Positions 45,831 to 54,843 of a DNA stretch of 54,844 nucleotides are shown piece by piece; within the stretch, counting starts at the first letter, position 1; every line of letters starts with the position of its first letter. The translations under genes were made by a program, and so were the position numbers. Below the pieces are notes generated by a model. That model did no database searches and had not been told where the DNA came from. It saw only the letters and a list, made by a program, of their open reading frames with translations. The DNA comes from Pseudogulbenkiania subflava DSM 22618. GTDB lineage: Bacteria; Pseudomonadota; Gammaproteobacteria; Burkholderiales; Chromobacteriaceae. The stretch spans positions 1 to 54,844 of the forward strand of contig NZ_FXAG01000002.1 of NCBI RefSeq assembly GCF_900177275.1. The letters are read 5' to 3'.

Positions 45831-45855
45831 TCGGCCAACCTTCGAGGTTGGCCGA
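45831..45855 (+). other. Long hairpin before hmgA
   Basis: TCGGCCAACCT / AGGTTGGCCGA, an 11-bp perfect stem with a TCG loop, 31 bases before the hmgA ATG. No T-run follows, so a role in mRNA stability or translation is more likely than termination. GGCCAACC recurs near 41575 (before metF) and, inverted, near 47175 (before fahA). Confidence 0.45.
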
Positions 45856-45886
45856 AGCCCATGCCAGACCACACAGGAATTGCATC

Positions 45887-47017
45887 ATGCGCAAATGGAT
45901 CAGCTTTCCGCACCGCGAGGGCACCGTCTCGCGCCAGGCCCACGCCGACCTGCCGGCCGAGGGCATCTACGAACGCGAAGTCGGCCGCAGCGGCTTCTTC
46001 GGCCCGGCCACCCACCTGCACCACAAGCACCCGCCCACCGCCTGGAGCGCCTGGGAAGGGCCGTTGCGTCCGCGTGCCTTCGACCTGAATGAACTGCCGC
46101 AGCAGGGCGGCATGCCGTTCGCGGCGGCGTCGGTGTTGAAGAACGCCCACTGCGACTTCCGCATCTGGAGCGTCGACCAGGCCATGCCGGCGCTGTTCCG
46201 TAACGGCGACGGCGACGACGTGCTGTTCATCCACGAGGGCTCGGGCGAGCTGTTCTGCGACTACGGTCACCTGAGCTACCGCGACGGCGATTACATCCTG
46301 ATCCCGCGCTCGACCAGCTGGCGTATCGAACCGGCCGCGCGCACCAGCATGCTGCTGATCGAGGCCACCAACGGCGCCTACCAACTGCCGGACAAGGGCC
46401 TGGTCGGGCCGCACGCCATCTTCGACGAAGCCATGCTCGACATGGCGCAGATCGACGATGCCTTCCGTGCCCAGCAGAGCGAGGACGAATGGCAGGTGGT
46501 GATCAAGCGCCGCGGCGCGCTCTCCACCGTGACCTACCCGTTCAACCCGCTCGACGCCATCGGCTGGCATGGCAACCTGGCGGTATGCCGCATCAACTGG
46601 CGCGACATCCGCCCGCTGATGTCGCACCGCTACCACCTGCCGCCGTCGGCGCACAGCACCTTCGTCGCCGAGCGCTTCGTGATCTGCACCTTCGTGCCGC
46701 GCCCGATCGAGTCCGATCCCGGCGCGCTCAAGGTGCCGTTCTATCACAACAACGACGACTACGACGAAGTGATCTTCTACCACGCTGGCGACTTCTTCAG
46801 CCGCGACAACATCAAGCCCGGCATGCTGACCTTCCACCCCGCCGGCTTCACCCATGGCCCGCACCCGAAGGCGTTCGCCAAGGCGATGAGCGACCCGAAG
46901 AAATTCACCGACGAAGTGGCGGTGATGATCGACGCGCGCGACGCGCTGGAGCAGGGCGAGGGGATGGCCGGCGTGGAATGGAGCGGCTATGTCGACAGCT
47001 GGAAACCCAAGGCTTGA
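45887..47017 (+). CDS. hmgA: Homogentisate 1,2-dioxygenase
   Basis: A 376-aa cupin-fold Fe(II) enzyme opening the ring of homogentisate to maleylacetoacetate. The iron-site region FYHNNDDYDEVIFYHAGDFF (His and Glu ligands) and GFTHGPHPKAF are present. It is the shorter bacterial form. ATG at 45887, with AGGAAT upstream, gives the family start MRKWISFPHREGTV; the 43 codons open upstream are repeat and hairpin sequence. It is the central step of the cluster. Confidence 0.93.
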   Translation: MRKWISFPHREGTVSRQAHADLPAEGIYEREVGRSGFFGPATHLHHKHPPTAWSAWEGPLRPRAFDLNELPQQGGMPFAAASVLKNAHCDFRIWSVDQAMPALFRNGDGDDVLFIHEGSGELFCDYGHLSYRDGDYILIPRSTSWRIEPAARTSMLLIEATNGAYQLPDKGLVGPHAIFDEAMLDMAQIDDAFRAQQSEDEWQVVIKRRGALSTVTYPFNPLDAIGWHGNLAVCRINWRDIRPLMSHRYHLPPSAHSTFVAERFVICTFVPRPIESDPGALKVPFYHNNDDYDEVIFYHAGDFFSRDNIKPGMLTFHPAGFTHGPHPKAFAKAMSDPKKFTDEVAVMIDARDALEQGEGMAGVEWSGYVDSWKPKA

Positions 47018-47211
47018 GCACGCGGCGGGATGGCGCTGCCATCCACCCCCGCCCGGTTTGACGGCTGCCGCACCGCGCGCCGCGGCGCCGCATCATCTAG
47101 TCTGAAGCACCCGCGGCGATTGCCTGCACCCGAACCGATGCCATCGCGGCTGCAACCAGAGCCCGCCGTCAGCCAGGTTGGCCGAACAACGAGCAAGACG
47201 AGAACCCACCC

Positions 47212-48195
47212 ATGAAACTCGCCACCTACCAGAACCACACCCGCGACGGCCAGCTGATGGTCGTCAGCCATGATCTGTCGCGTGCCGTCGCCGTGCCGCA
47301 CATCGCCGCCACGATGCAAGCGGCGCTGGACGACTGGAGCAACGTCGAACCGGCATTGCAGGACACCTACCGGGCGCTCAGCCGCGGCGACGCCCCCCAC
47401 GCCGAAGCCTTCGACCCCTCGCGCTGTCACAGCCCGCTGCCGCGCGCCTACCAGTGGGCCGACGGCAGCGCCTACCTAAACCACGTCGAGCTGGTACGCA
47501 AGGCGCGCGGCGCCACCGTGCCGGAAAGCTTCTACCACGACCCGCTGATGTACCAGGGCGGCTCGGACAACTTCCTGCCGCCGTGCGCGCCGATCCCGTT
47601 GCGCGACGAGGCGTGGGGGCTGGACTTCGAAGGCGAGGTGGCGGTGATCACCGGCGACGTGGCCTTGGGTACCGGTGTCGAGGAGTGCGGCCGCGCCATC
47701 CGCCTGCTGATGCTGGTCAACGACGTCACCCTGCGCAACCTGATCCCGAGCGAACTGGCCAAAGGCTTCGGCTTCTTCCAGAGCAAGCCGGCCACCGCCT
47801 TCTCGCCGGTGGCGGTGACCCCGGACGAGCTGGGCGACGCCTGGCACGGCGGTAAGGTGCACCTGCCGCTGCTGGTCGACTACAACGGGCGGCGTTACGG
47901 CGAGCCCGATGCCGGCGTCGAGATGCAGTTCAGCTTTCCCGAGCTGGTGGCCCATGTCGCCAAGACCCGCGCCCTTTGCGCCGGGTCCATCGTCGGCTCC
48001 GGCACCGTCTCCAATCATGACCGCCGCGTCGGCAGCTGCTGCCTCGCCGAGCAGCGCATGATCGAGATCATCGATGGTGGCGAGGCCCGCACCCCGTTCA
48101 TGAAGGTGGGCGACACGGTACGCATCGAGATGCATGACGCTGGCGGCGCCAGCGTGTTCGGCGCCATCGAACAGACGGTGGTGGCACATGGCTGA
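47212..48195 (+). CDS. fahA: Fumarylacetoacetase
   Basis: A 327-aa FAH-superfamily hydrolase, taken as the enzyme that splits fumarylacetoacetate into fumarate and acetoacetate because of its neighbours. The core motifs are DFEGEVAVITGDV (metal-binding acidic residues), LMLVNDVTLRNL, GFGFFQSKPATAFSPVAVTP and GSGTVSNHD. FAH-family proteins also include other decarboxylases and hydrolases, so the exact reaction rests on context. The start ATG at 47212 has a GACGAGAA site. The 194-bp gap after hmgA holds no other gene. Confidence 0.88.
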   Translation: MKLATYQNHTRDGQLMVVSHDLSRAVAVPHIAATMQAALDDWSNVEPALQDTYRALSRGDAPHAEAFDPSRCHSPLPRAYQWADGSAYLNHVELVRKARGATVPESFYHDPLMYQGGSDNFLPPCAPIPLRDEAWGLDFEGEVAVITGDVALGTGVEECGRAIRLLMLVNDVTLRNLIPSELAKGFGFFQSKPATAFSPVAVTPDELGDAWHGGKVHLPLLVDYNGRRYGEPDAGVEMQFSFPELVAHVAKTRALCAGSIVGSGTVSNHDRRVGSCCLAEQRMIEIIDGGEARTPFMKVGDTVRIEMHDAGGASVFGAIEQTVVAHG

Positions 48196-48838
48196 GCGCA
48201 TCCTGTACGACTATTTCCGTTCCAGCGCCGCCTACCGGGTACGCATCGCGCTCAACCTCAAGGAGCTGGACTACATCCAGGCGCCGGTAAGCCTGGTCAA
48301 GGGGGAGCAGCAGGGCGCCGCCTACCTGGCCCTCAATCCGCAAGGGCTGGTGCCGGCGCTGTCCGACAACGGCGTGCTGCTGACCCAGTCGCTGGCGATC
48401 TGCGAATACCTCGACGAAGCCTACCCCGATACGCCGCGGCTACTGCCGCTGGATCCGGTCGCACGCGCCCGGGCCCGCGCCATCGCCCAGTCCATCGCCT
48501 GCGATATCCATCCGCTCAACAACCTGCGGGTGCTGAATTACCTCAAGGGCGAGCTCGGCGTCGGGGACGAGTCGCGCAATGCATGGTATCGGCACTGGAT
48601 CACGCAAGGCTTTGCCGCGCTGGAGCGTCTGCTGGCGGACACGGCCGGCAGCTATTGCGTCGGCGACAATGTCACGCTGGCCGACGTGTGCCTGGTGCCG
48701 CAGCTGTTCAACGCACGGCGCTTCGCCGTCGATCTGGTCCCGTACCCGCGGCTGGTCGCCGTGGGCGAGGCGCTGGAGCGGCTGCCGGCCTTCGCCGCCG
48801 CTCACCCGTCGCGGCAGCCCGACACGCCGCCGGCCTGA
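48188..48838 (+). CDS. maiA: Maleylacetoacetate isomerase (zeta-class GST)
   Basis: A 216-aa glutathione S-transferase-fold enzyme that uses glutathione to isomerise maleylacetoacetate to fumarylacetoacetate. The zeta-class motif SSAAYRVRIALNLK near the N-terminus carries the active-site serine pair; NPQGLVPAL and SQSIACDIHPLNNLRVL-type segments also fit. It starts inside the end of fahA (ATGGCTGA, 8-bp overlap), so the two are translationally coupled. It completes the homogentisate pathway. Confidence 0.95.
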   Translation: MAERILYDYFRSSAAYRVRIALNLKELDYIQAPVSLVKGEQQGAAYLALNPQGLVPALSDNGVLLTQSLAICEYLDEAYPDTPRLLPLDPVARARARAIAQSIACDIHPLNNLRVLNYLKGELGVGDESRNAWYRHWITQGFAALERLLADTAGSYCVGDNVTLADVCLVPQLFNARRFAVDLVPYPRLVAVGEALERLPAFAAAHPSRQPDTPPA

Positions 48839-48860
48839 GCGCGGCAAAGAGCATTGGAAT

Positions 48861-48889
48861 GGCCGGTGCCGTCATGCCCGGCCGTTTTT
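48861..48889 (+). terminator. Terminator after maiA
   Basis: GGCCGG / CCGGCC stem with a 11-base loop followed by GTTTTT. Confidence 0.6.
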
Positions 48890-48928
48890 CATGCGATCGC
48901 CATTTGCATGACTTTCTCGCATTAGGGC

Positions 48929-48958
48929 TTGACGGCCATGTCATGCATCTGCTTTAAT
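48929..48958 (+). promoter_or_regulatory. Promoter of the tRNA-Phe genes
   Basis: TTGACG (48929-48934), 18-bp spacer, TTTAAT (48953-48958), 33 bp before the first tRNA. Confidence 0.65.
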
Positions 48959-48991
48959 GCTGCTCTCTGACGGCGCAGTTAGCCGGATCGG

Positions 48992-49067
48992 GGCCAATTA
49001 GCTCAGTTGGTAGAGCAGCGGATTGAAAATCCGCGTGTCCTTGGTTCGATTCCGAGATTGGCCACCA
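48992..49067 (+). tRNA. tRNA-Phe (GAA), copy 1
   Basis: A 76-nt cloverleaf with acceptor stem GGCCAAT / ATTGGCC, D-arm GCTCAGTTGGTAGAGC, anticodon loop TTGAAAA (GAA), T-arm GGTTCGATTCC and encoded CCA. Confidence 0.97.
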
Positions 49068-49113
49068 CTCGATTCTTCTTGTGGTAACAACGATCGGCAA
49101 ACTGTGTTTTCAT

Positions 49114-49189
49114 GGCCAATTAGCTCAGTTGGTAGAGCAGCGGATTGAAAATCCGCGTGTCCTTGGTTCGATTCCGAGATTGGCCACCA
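49114..49189 (+). tRNA. tRNA-Phe (GAA), copy 2
   Basis: Base-for-base identical to copy 1, 46 bp downstream. The two appear co-transcribed from the promoter upstream of copy 1. Confidence 0.97.
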
Positions 49190-49197
49190 GATTCAAG

Positions 49198-49229
49198 AAA
49201 AAGCCCGAACATCATTGTTCGGGCTTTTT
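49198..49229 (+). terminator. Terminator after tRNA-Phe pair
   Basis: AAAAAGCCCGAAC / GTTCGGGCTTTTT with an ATCATT loop; symmetric, so it may also end the AraC-family gene on the other strand. Confidence 0.93.
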
Positions 49230-49245
49230 CGTTTCCGACCTACAT

Positions 49246-50025
49246 TCAGCGCCACTGTCGGCGGTATTCCTCGGGTGTCAGTCCCATCAGGCGCTGGAAC
49301 ATGGCGATGAAGGCCGACGCGCTGTTATAACCCAGTTCCAGCGCGGTGTCCTGCACCGGGCGCCCGCCTTCCAGCAGGGCAATCGCCTGCAATACCTTCA
49401 GCCGTTGCCGCCAGGCGCTGAAGGACATCCCCAGATCGCGATGGCAGCGTCGCGACAGCGTACGCTCGGTGCTGTGCACCTCGCCGGCCCACGCCGCCAG
49501 CGAGCGCGTGTCCCCCGGCTGCTGCTGCAGGGCATGCAGTACCTTGCCCAGCTGTGGGTCGTCCGACATCGGCAGGTAGCTGTCGTGGCATGGGCTCTCC
49601 GCCAGCTGGTCGAGCAGTACCTGGAACAGACGCCCCTCACGCTCGGTGCGGGGGTATTCCAGCTGCCCTCGCCGCAGGGTGTCGAGAATGGCCTGGATCA
49701 GCGGGTTGATCGCCAGGGTGCACGCTTCCCGTGGCAAATCGGCACACTGCGCCGGCTCCAGATAGAGCGAGCAGTAGCTCGCCTCATAGCGGTTGCTCGC
49801 CACGTGTTCCAGCTGTGGCGGAATCCAGATGCCGTACTGCGGGGGCGCCAGGTAGTGACGCCCAGCCATTCCCACCTCCAGCACCCCGCTGAACGAATAG
49901 ACGAACTGCCCCGCCGCATGGCGATGCGGGGGGTACTCGCTGGCGCCCTCCAGGTGCACCACGCGGAAGGACATCGGCTGAGTCAGCTGTTCGAGCAGGG
50001 GTGGCAATTGTCGGCGACGCGCCAT
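49246..50025 (-). CDS. AraC family transcriptional regulator with cupin sensor
   Basis: A 259-aa regulator. The N-terminal cupin part (about residues 15-110, with PPHRHAAGQFVYSFSGVLEVG) probably binds a small ligand. The C-terminal AraC domain has two helix-turn-helix units (around STERTLSRRCHRDLGMSF and DTALELGYNSASAFIAMFQR). It is divergent from the EamA transporter gene, which it probably regulates. ATG at 50025 is preferred over a TTG at 50034. Confidence 0.92.
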   Translation of the reverse strand: MARRRQLPPLLEQLTQPMSFRVVHLEGASEYPPHRHAAGQFVYSFSGVLEVGMAGRHYLAPPQYGIWIPPQLEHVASNRYEASYCSLYLEPAQCADLPREACTLAINPLIQAILDTLRRGQLEYPRTEREGRLFQVLLDQLAESPCHDSYLPMSDDPQLGKVLHALQQQPGDTRSLAAWAGEVHSTERTLSRRCHRDLGMSFSAWRQRLKVLQAIALLEGGRPVQDTALELGYNSASAFIAMFQRLMGLTPEEYRRQWR

Positions 50026-50157
50026 ATTGTCCAAAACTCCCTATGGGTTGTCGGAAATTCGTTATTTGATTGTAAACCGCCATCGCTACAATAGGGTCAT
50101 CTTCATCGGGGCCGGTGCTTTCGCGCCCCGATCGTGACTTTGAGGATCGGAACAACC

Positions 50158-51057
50158 ATGTCAACCGCTCGCAAACCGCTGGATGGCCTCGCCGCCGGAT
50201 TGATGCTGCTGCTTTGTCTGTGCTGGGGCATGCAGCAGGTAGCCGTCAAACTGGCGGCCAGTGCCGTCAGTCCCATCATGCAGATCGGGTTGCGCTCCCT
50301 GCTCGCCGCATTGTTGGTGGGGGCCCTGATGTGTTGGCGCCAGGAGCGTTTCTCGCTGCGCGACGGTCGGCTGCGTGCCGGGCTGGTGGCAGGCGCGTTG
50401 TTTGCCGGGGAATTCCTGTGCGTCTCGGTCGGGTTGATCTATACCAGTGCCTCGCACATGGTGGTGTTTCTTTATTCGGCGCCGATCTTTACCGCGCTGG
50501 GCCTGCACTGGCGCGTCAAGGGCGAACATCTGGGGCGGGCGCAGTGGGGCGGGGTGGGGCTGGCGTTCGCCGGCATTGCGCTGGCCTTTTCCAACGGCCT
50601 GAGCGGGCAGGGGGAGTGGGGGCGCATGCTGCTAGGCGATGCACTGGGCCTGCTGGGGGGCTTGCTCTGGGCCGCTACCACCATTGTGGTGCGCGCTTCC
50701 AGCCTGTCCGAAGCGCCTCCGGCCCAGACCTTGCTGTACCAGCTCACCGTGGCCTCGGTGCTGCTGCTGGCGCTGGGTGGTGGCACGGGGCAGTGGGCGA
50801 CGCTGCAGATGAGTCCGATCGCCTGGGCCAGCCTGCTGTTTCAGGGCGTGATCGTGGCGTTTGCCAGTTTCCTCGCCTGGTTCTGGCTGTTGCGCCGTTA
50901 CCTGGCGTCGCGCCTGTCGGCCTTTTCCTTCCTGACGCCGCTGTTCGGCGTGGCATTCGGCGTGCTGCTGCTGGGCGAACCGCTCGACCCGCGTTTTCTC
51001 ATCGGCGCGTTGCTGGTGTTTGCCGGCATCGTGCTGGTCAACCTGCGTCGCGCTTGA
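50158..51057 (+). CDS. EamA/DMT family transporter
   Basis: A 299-aa inner-membrane protein with ten predicted helices in two EamA repeats; the second repeat begins near LLGDALGLLGGLLWAATTIVV. Members export amino acids or other metabolites; the substrate here is unknown. ATG at 50158 has a GAGGAT site; an upstream in-frame ATG at 50134 would add eight residues. The divergent AraC regulator is the likely controller. Confidence 0.9.
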   Translation: MSTARKPLDGLAAGLMLLLCLCWGMQQVAVKLAASAVSPIMQIGLRSLLAALLVGALMCWRQERFSLRDGRLRAGLVAGALFAGEFLCVSVGLIYTSASHMVVFLYSAPIFTALGLHWRVKGEHLGRAQWGGVGLAFAGIALAFSNGLSGQGEWGRMLLGDALGLLGGLLWAATTIVVRASSLSEAPPAQTLLYQLTVASVLLLALGGGTGQWATLQMSPIAWASLLFQGVIVAFASFLAWFWLLRRYLASRLSAFSFLTPLFGVAFGVLLLGEPLDPRFLIGALLVFAGIVLVNLRRA

Positions 51058-51095
51058 GCCGGCGTGATCCCGTTGGGCTTGCCCACCGGCAATAA

Positions 51096-51124
51096 AAAAC
51101 CCCGTCACACGTGACGGGGTTTTG
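51096..51124. terminator. Bidirectional terminator between eamA and dctA
   Basis: AAAACCCCGTCAC-AC-GTGACGGGGTTTT, with A/T runs on both sides, between convergent genes. Confidence 0.92.
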
Positions 51125-51143
51125 AGCGGACAAGGAATCCGCT

Positions 51144-52487
51144 TCAGGCGTTGACGCCCGGCTTGGTGGTCAGCACCACGGTGTCCAGCGTTTGTTCCGC
51201 AACGGCTTCCGGTTCGTCGGCTTCTTCCACGGTTTCACCGTTCAGCACGCGGTTCATGCGTTCCACGTCGAGGGCGTTTTCCCACTTGGCGACCACCACG
51301 GTCGCCACGCCGTTACCGATCAGGTTGGTGATGGCGCGGGCCTCGGACATGAAGCGGTCCACCCCCAGGAGCAGCGCCAGGCCTTCCACCGGCAGCTTGC
51401 CGTGCAGGGTGGCCAGCGTCGCAGCCAGCGTGATGAAGCCGCCGCCGGTCACGGCCGCCGCGCCCTTGGAGGTCAGCAGCAGCACGCCCAAGAGGCCCAG
51501 CTCCTCGCCCAGCGTCAGGTCCACGTTCACCGCCTGGGCGATGAAGATGGCCGCCATGGTCAGGTAGATCGAGGTGCCGTCCAGGTTGAACGAGTAGCCG
51601 GTCGGGATCACCATGCCCACCACCGGCTTGGCGCAGCCGAGGTTTTCCATCTTGGTCATCATGCGCGGCAGGGCCGATTCGGACGACGAGGTGCCCAGCA
51701 CCAGGATCAGCTCTTCCTTGATGTAGGCGAGGAATTTCCACAGGCTGAAGCCGGTCAGCTTGGCGATGGCGCCCAGCACGATGAAGACGAAGGCGGCGCA
51801 GGTCAGGTACACACACAGCATCAGGTAGCTCAGCTGCTTGAGCGAACCCACGCCGTACTTGCCGATGGTGAACGCCATGGCGCCGAAGGCACCGATCGGG
51901 GCCAGCTTCATGATCATGCCGATGATGTGGAACATGGAGTGGGAGAATTCGTCGAGAATGCTCACCAGCGGCTTGCCCTTTTCGCCCATGGCCGACAGCG
52001 CGGCGCCCATCAGCACCGAGAACAGCAGCACCTGCAGGATCTCGCCTTCGGCAAAGGCCGATACCACGCTATGCGGGATGATGTTCATGAAGAAGTCGAT
52101 GGTGTTCATCGACTTGGCGCCGGCGGCGTATTTGGCCACGGCGGCCGAGTCCAGCGTGGACGGGTCGATGTTGAGGCCGGCACCCGGCTTGAGCACGTTG
52201 ACCACCACCAGGCCGATCACCAGTGCCAGCGTGGTCACCACTTCGAAGTACAGCAAGGCCTTGCCGCCGACGCGGCCGACTTCCTTCATGTCGCCCATCT
52301 TGGCGATGCCGACCACCACGGTGGTGAAGATGATCGGGGCGATCATCATCTTGATCAGCTTGACGAAGGCGTCGCCCAGCGGCTTCATCTTGGCGGCGAA
52401 ATCCGGTGCCACGGCACCCAGCGTGACGCCGATGGCGATCGCCAGCAGCACCTGGAAGTACAGACGGGTGTAGAACGGTTTCTTCAT
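51144..52487 (-). CDS. dctA: C4-dicarboxylate/proton symporter DctA
   Basis: A 447-aa dicarboxylate/amino acid:cation symporter of the DAACS family, importing succinate, fumarate and malate. [12 protein letters not shown] (re-entrant loop), [23 protein letters not shown] and [21 protein letters not shown] are the key segments and match DctA better than the glutamate carriers. ATG at 52487 has an AGGGAA site; in-frame sequence upstream is not family-like. Fumarate from the homogentisate pathway is one of the dicarboxylates such a carrier handles, but the genes are not in one operon. Confidence 0.92.
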   Translation of the reverse strand: MKKPFYTRLYFQVLLAIAIGVTLGAVAPDFAAKMKPLGDAFVKLIKMMIAPIIFTTVVVGIAKMGDMKEVGRVGGKALLYFEVVTTLALVIGLVVVNVLKPGAGLNIDPSTLDSAAVAKYAAGAKSMNTIDFFMNIIPHSVVSAFAEGEILQVLLFSVLMGAALSAMGEKGKPLVSILDEFSHSMFHIIGMIMKLAPIGAFGAMAFTIGKYGVGSLKQLSYLMLCVYLTCAAFVFIVLGAIAKLTGFSLWKFLAYIKEELILVLGTSSSESALPRMMTKMENLGCAKPVVGMVIPTGYSFNLDGTSIYLTMAAIFIAQAVNVDLTLGEELGLLGVLLLTSKGAAAVTGGGFITLAATLATLHGKLPVEGLALLLGVDRFMSEARAITNLIGNGVATVVVAKWENALDVERMNRVLNGETVEEADEPEAVAEQTLDTVVLTTKPGVNA

Positions 52488-52804
52488 GTCATTCCCTGTC
52501 GCAATCAACGATATCGTGTGTGAAGGTCGTGACCGGGGCTCGGTGAGGTGTGGCACGACCATACGACGATCGTAGCAGGCACATTAGCGTCGGCTAATTG
52601 GCGAAATCCCTAACGAAACAGAATGGCTGTCATTCCCAATCGGCATCGATACGTTGCCGCGCGTCATCCGGCGTGAACGGAACACCGGCAGGAATGTGCT
52701 GGCGAGAAAGCACGGTGCGACCGGAACAAGCGGCACCCTGCTAGAAGTAAAGACCATCCCGCCGCCCGCGGCAACGCGCGGGTGCAGCGAGGAGAGCGGC
52801 GCCT
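52488..52804. other. dctA upstream region, no gene seen
   Basis: This gap of about 320 bp between two minus-strand genes should contain the dctA promoter. An inverted repeat ATTAGC-GTCG-GCTAAT (52583-52598) could be an operator or hairpin. I looked for a sigma-54 promoter, common for dctA, and found no convincing site in the right orientation. Confidence 0.4.
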
Positions 52805-52841
52805 AAAACAAAACCGCCATGTCGGCATGACGATGGCGGTT
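52805..52841 (-). terminator. Terminator of the RNA methyltransferase gene
   Basis: AACCGCCAT / ATGGCGGTT stem with TTTTGTTTT on the minus strand. Confidence 0.9.
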
Positions 52842-52863
52842 GCGGGGGTGAGTCGAGGCAGGC

Positions 52864-54843
52864 TCAGTCGGCGTGTTCGTCGCTCTTGTCGCGGCGCGCG
52901 CTGCCGGCCACCAGCGGAATGGCGAACAGGCGGCATTCCAGGGCGCCGTTATAGAGCGGCACGCGGCGCTTCACCTCGAGGCGGATCAACTTGGCCAGGC
53001 GCAGGTCGCCGGTGAAGAAGTACGCGGTCCAGCCGGCGAAGTGCTGCTTGAGCCAGTCGCCCAGCTGCGGGTAGAGCGCGGCCAGCGCGTCCTGCTCGTC
53101 GAGGCGCACGCCGTACGGCGGGTTGCTGACGATCAGACCGTTCTCACCCTGCGGACGGACGTCGAGCACGTCGCCGGTATTGAGCGTGACGGCCTCGGCC
53201 AGGCCGGCTGCCTGCAGGTTGTGGCGAGCAATCGCGGTCATCGCGGCGTCGCGGTCGGAGCCGTGGATGGCGAGCGGGGCCAGCGGCTTTTCGGCCAACC
53301 TGGCTTCGAGCTGCAGCGCTTCCCACGCGACCGAATCGAAGTCGCGCAGACGCTGGAAGGCGAAGCTGCGGTTGCGGCCCGGCGCACGCTGCAGCGCGAT
53401 GTCGGCGGCTTCCACGAGGAAGGTGCCGCTGCCGCACATCGGGTCGATGAGCGGCTGGCTGCCGTCGTAGCCGGCCAGCAGCAGGATGCCGGCGGCGAGG
53501 TTCTCGCGCAGCGGGGCCTCGCCGGTCTCCTCGCGCCAGCCGCGCTTGAACAGCGGCTCGCCGCTGGTGTCGAGGTAGATCTTGGCCGTGTCCGGGGTCA
53601 GGAACACCTGCACGCGCACGTCCGGGGTGCGGGTGTCGACCGAGGGGCGGCCGAGGCCGGACTGGCGGAAGCGGTCGCAGATGGCGTCCTTCACCGTCAG
53701 CGAGACGAAGTCGAGGCTACGCACCTGCGAGCCGACGCCGTCGGTCTTGAGCTTGATGGTGCGACTGACATCGAAGAAGCGCGGCCAGTCCACCTGCAGC
53801 GCCAGGCGGTTGACGTCGTGTTCGGAGGCGTAGCCACCCTCGGCCACCAGCATCAGTACACGGCTGGCGGTGCGGCTGTGCAGGTTGACGCGCATCATCA
53901 GCGTGGCATCGCCGCTGAAGCCGACCCCGCCGTCGGTCGGCTGGACGTGGCGCGCGCCCAGTGCGTCCAATTCCTCGGCCAGCACGCCTTCGAGGCCGCG
54001 CGGGCAGGGGGCGAACAGCGACAGCTGGACCTTGCGGCCGACCGTCAGTGGAGCGCTGGGCGCCGGCTGGTGCGGGGCATCGTGGCGATGGCCGCCGTGG
54101 TGCGGTGCGCCGCGGCTGTCGCGCGGGGCCGAACGCGGCTCGACATCGCCAGCGCGCTTGATGAAGCCGGGCTTCTTGGCGCCGGTCGGGCTCGGGGTGA
54201 ACAGCGGAGTGTCGTCGCCGCTTTCCTCTTCGCGACGTGGGGCGTCGTAACGGGAGCGCGACTCGTAGCGCGCTTGCGGTGCCGCACGGTCATCCTCACT
54301 GCGCGGTGCCGGACGGCTGGTTTGTTCGTCCTGCTCCTTCGGCCGGCTGATGAAGGTCGGCTTTCTGGCGCCGGTCGGGCTCGGCGTGAACGGCAGCGCT
54401 TCGTCTTCCTGGCGCTTGTCTACTTCCTGGTGGCGCGGCTGGTCGGAGCGGTCGCGCCCGAAACGCGGCGGCTCGCCGCCCTGGCGTTTGTCGTGCTTGG
54501 CGAAGCCTTCACCTTCACGGCGCGGTGCGGGGCGACGCTCCTGCCATTCCCCTGGAGCGCGGGATGGGCCGGAACGCGGGTGCTGGGCGTCGTCGCGTGC
54601 TTCGTTCTTGCCGAACGCGGCGCTGTCCTTGCGCGACTGCCCATAGTGGCGCTTGTTGCGGTCGAAGCCCTGGCCCTGTTCCTGCCCCTCGCCCTGTTGG
54701 CGAGCCTGGCCGAAGCGAGGCTTGTCGCCGAACGGGCGGCGTTCCTGCTGGCCGAAACCTTCGCCTTCGCGGCGAGGAGCCGGTCGACGTTCCTGTCCTT
54801 CCCCCTGCTGGCGAGCTTGGCCGAAGCGCGGCTTGTCGCCGAA
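52864..54843 (-). CDS. THUMP-domain RNA methyltransferase with long repeat-rich N-terminus (runs off right edge)
   Basis: At least 659 residues are visible; the frame stays open to the right edge and no start codon is seen upstream of the conserved part. The C-terminal 385 residues are a ferredoxin-like/THUMP plus Rossmann methyltransferase of the RlmL N-half type (N2-guanine methylation of 23S rRNA in E. coli): CPRGLEGVLAEEL, DPMCGSGTFLVEAA (SAM motif I) and SNPPYG (motif IV). The preceding 270 or more residues are Arg/Gly/Gln/Pro/Glu-rich, with a 37-residue tandem repeat and two copies of PFTPSPTGA-type motif, and must be disordered. A GTG at 53985 would give a protein lacking the first conserved residues, so the long form is more likely. 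Confidence 0.85.
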   Translation of the reverse strand, partial: FGDKPRFGQARQQGEGQERRPAPRREGEGFGQQERRPFGDKPRFGQARQQGEGQEQGQGFDRNKRHYGQSRKDSAAFGKNEARDDAQHPRSGPSRAPGEWQERRPAPRREGEGFAKHDKRQGGEPPRFGRDRSDQPRHQEVDKRQEDEALPFTPSPTGARKPTFISRPKEQDEQTSRPAPRSEDDRAAPQARYESRSRYDAPRREEESGDDTPLFTPSPTGAKKPGFIKRAGDVEPRSAPRDSRGAPHHGGHRHDAPHQPAPSAPLTVGRKVQLSLFAPCPRGLEGVLAEELDALGARHVQPTDGGVGFSGDATLMMRVNLHSRTASRVLMLVAEGGYASEHDVNRLALQVDWPRFFDVSRTIKLKTDGVGSQVRSLDFVSLTVKDAICDRFRQSGLGRPSVDTRTPDVRVQVFLTPDTAKIYLDTSGEPLFKRGWREETGEAPLRENLAAGILLLAGYDGSQPLIDPMCGSGTFLVEAADIALQRAPGRNRSFAFQRLRDFDSVAWEALQLEARLAEKPLAPLAIHGSDRDAAMTAIARHNLQAAGLAEAVTLNTGDVLDVRPQGENGLIVSNPPYGVRLDEQDALAALYPQLGDWLKQHFAGWTAYFFTGDLRLAKLIRLEVKRRVPLYNGALECRLFAIPLVAGSARRDKSDEHAD

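Noticed and set aside
51192-52523. 443-codon plus-strand frame opposite dctA
   Set aside because: Shadow of a clear DAACS transporter gene.
52550-52566. TGGCACGACCATACGA as a sigma-54 promoter for dctA
   Set aside because: It lies on the strand opposite to dctA and lacks the -12 GC element.
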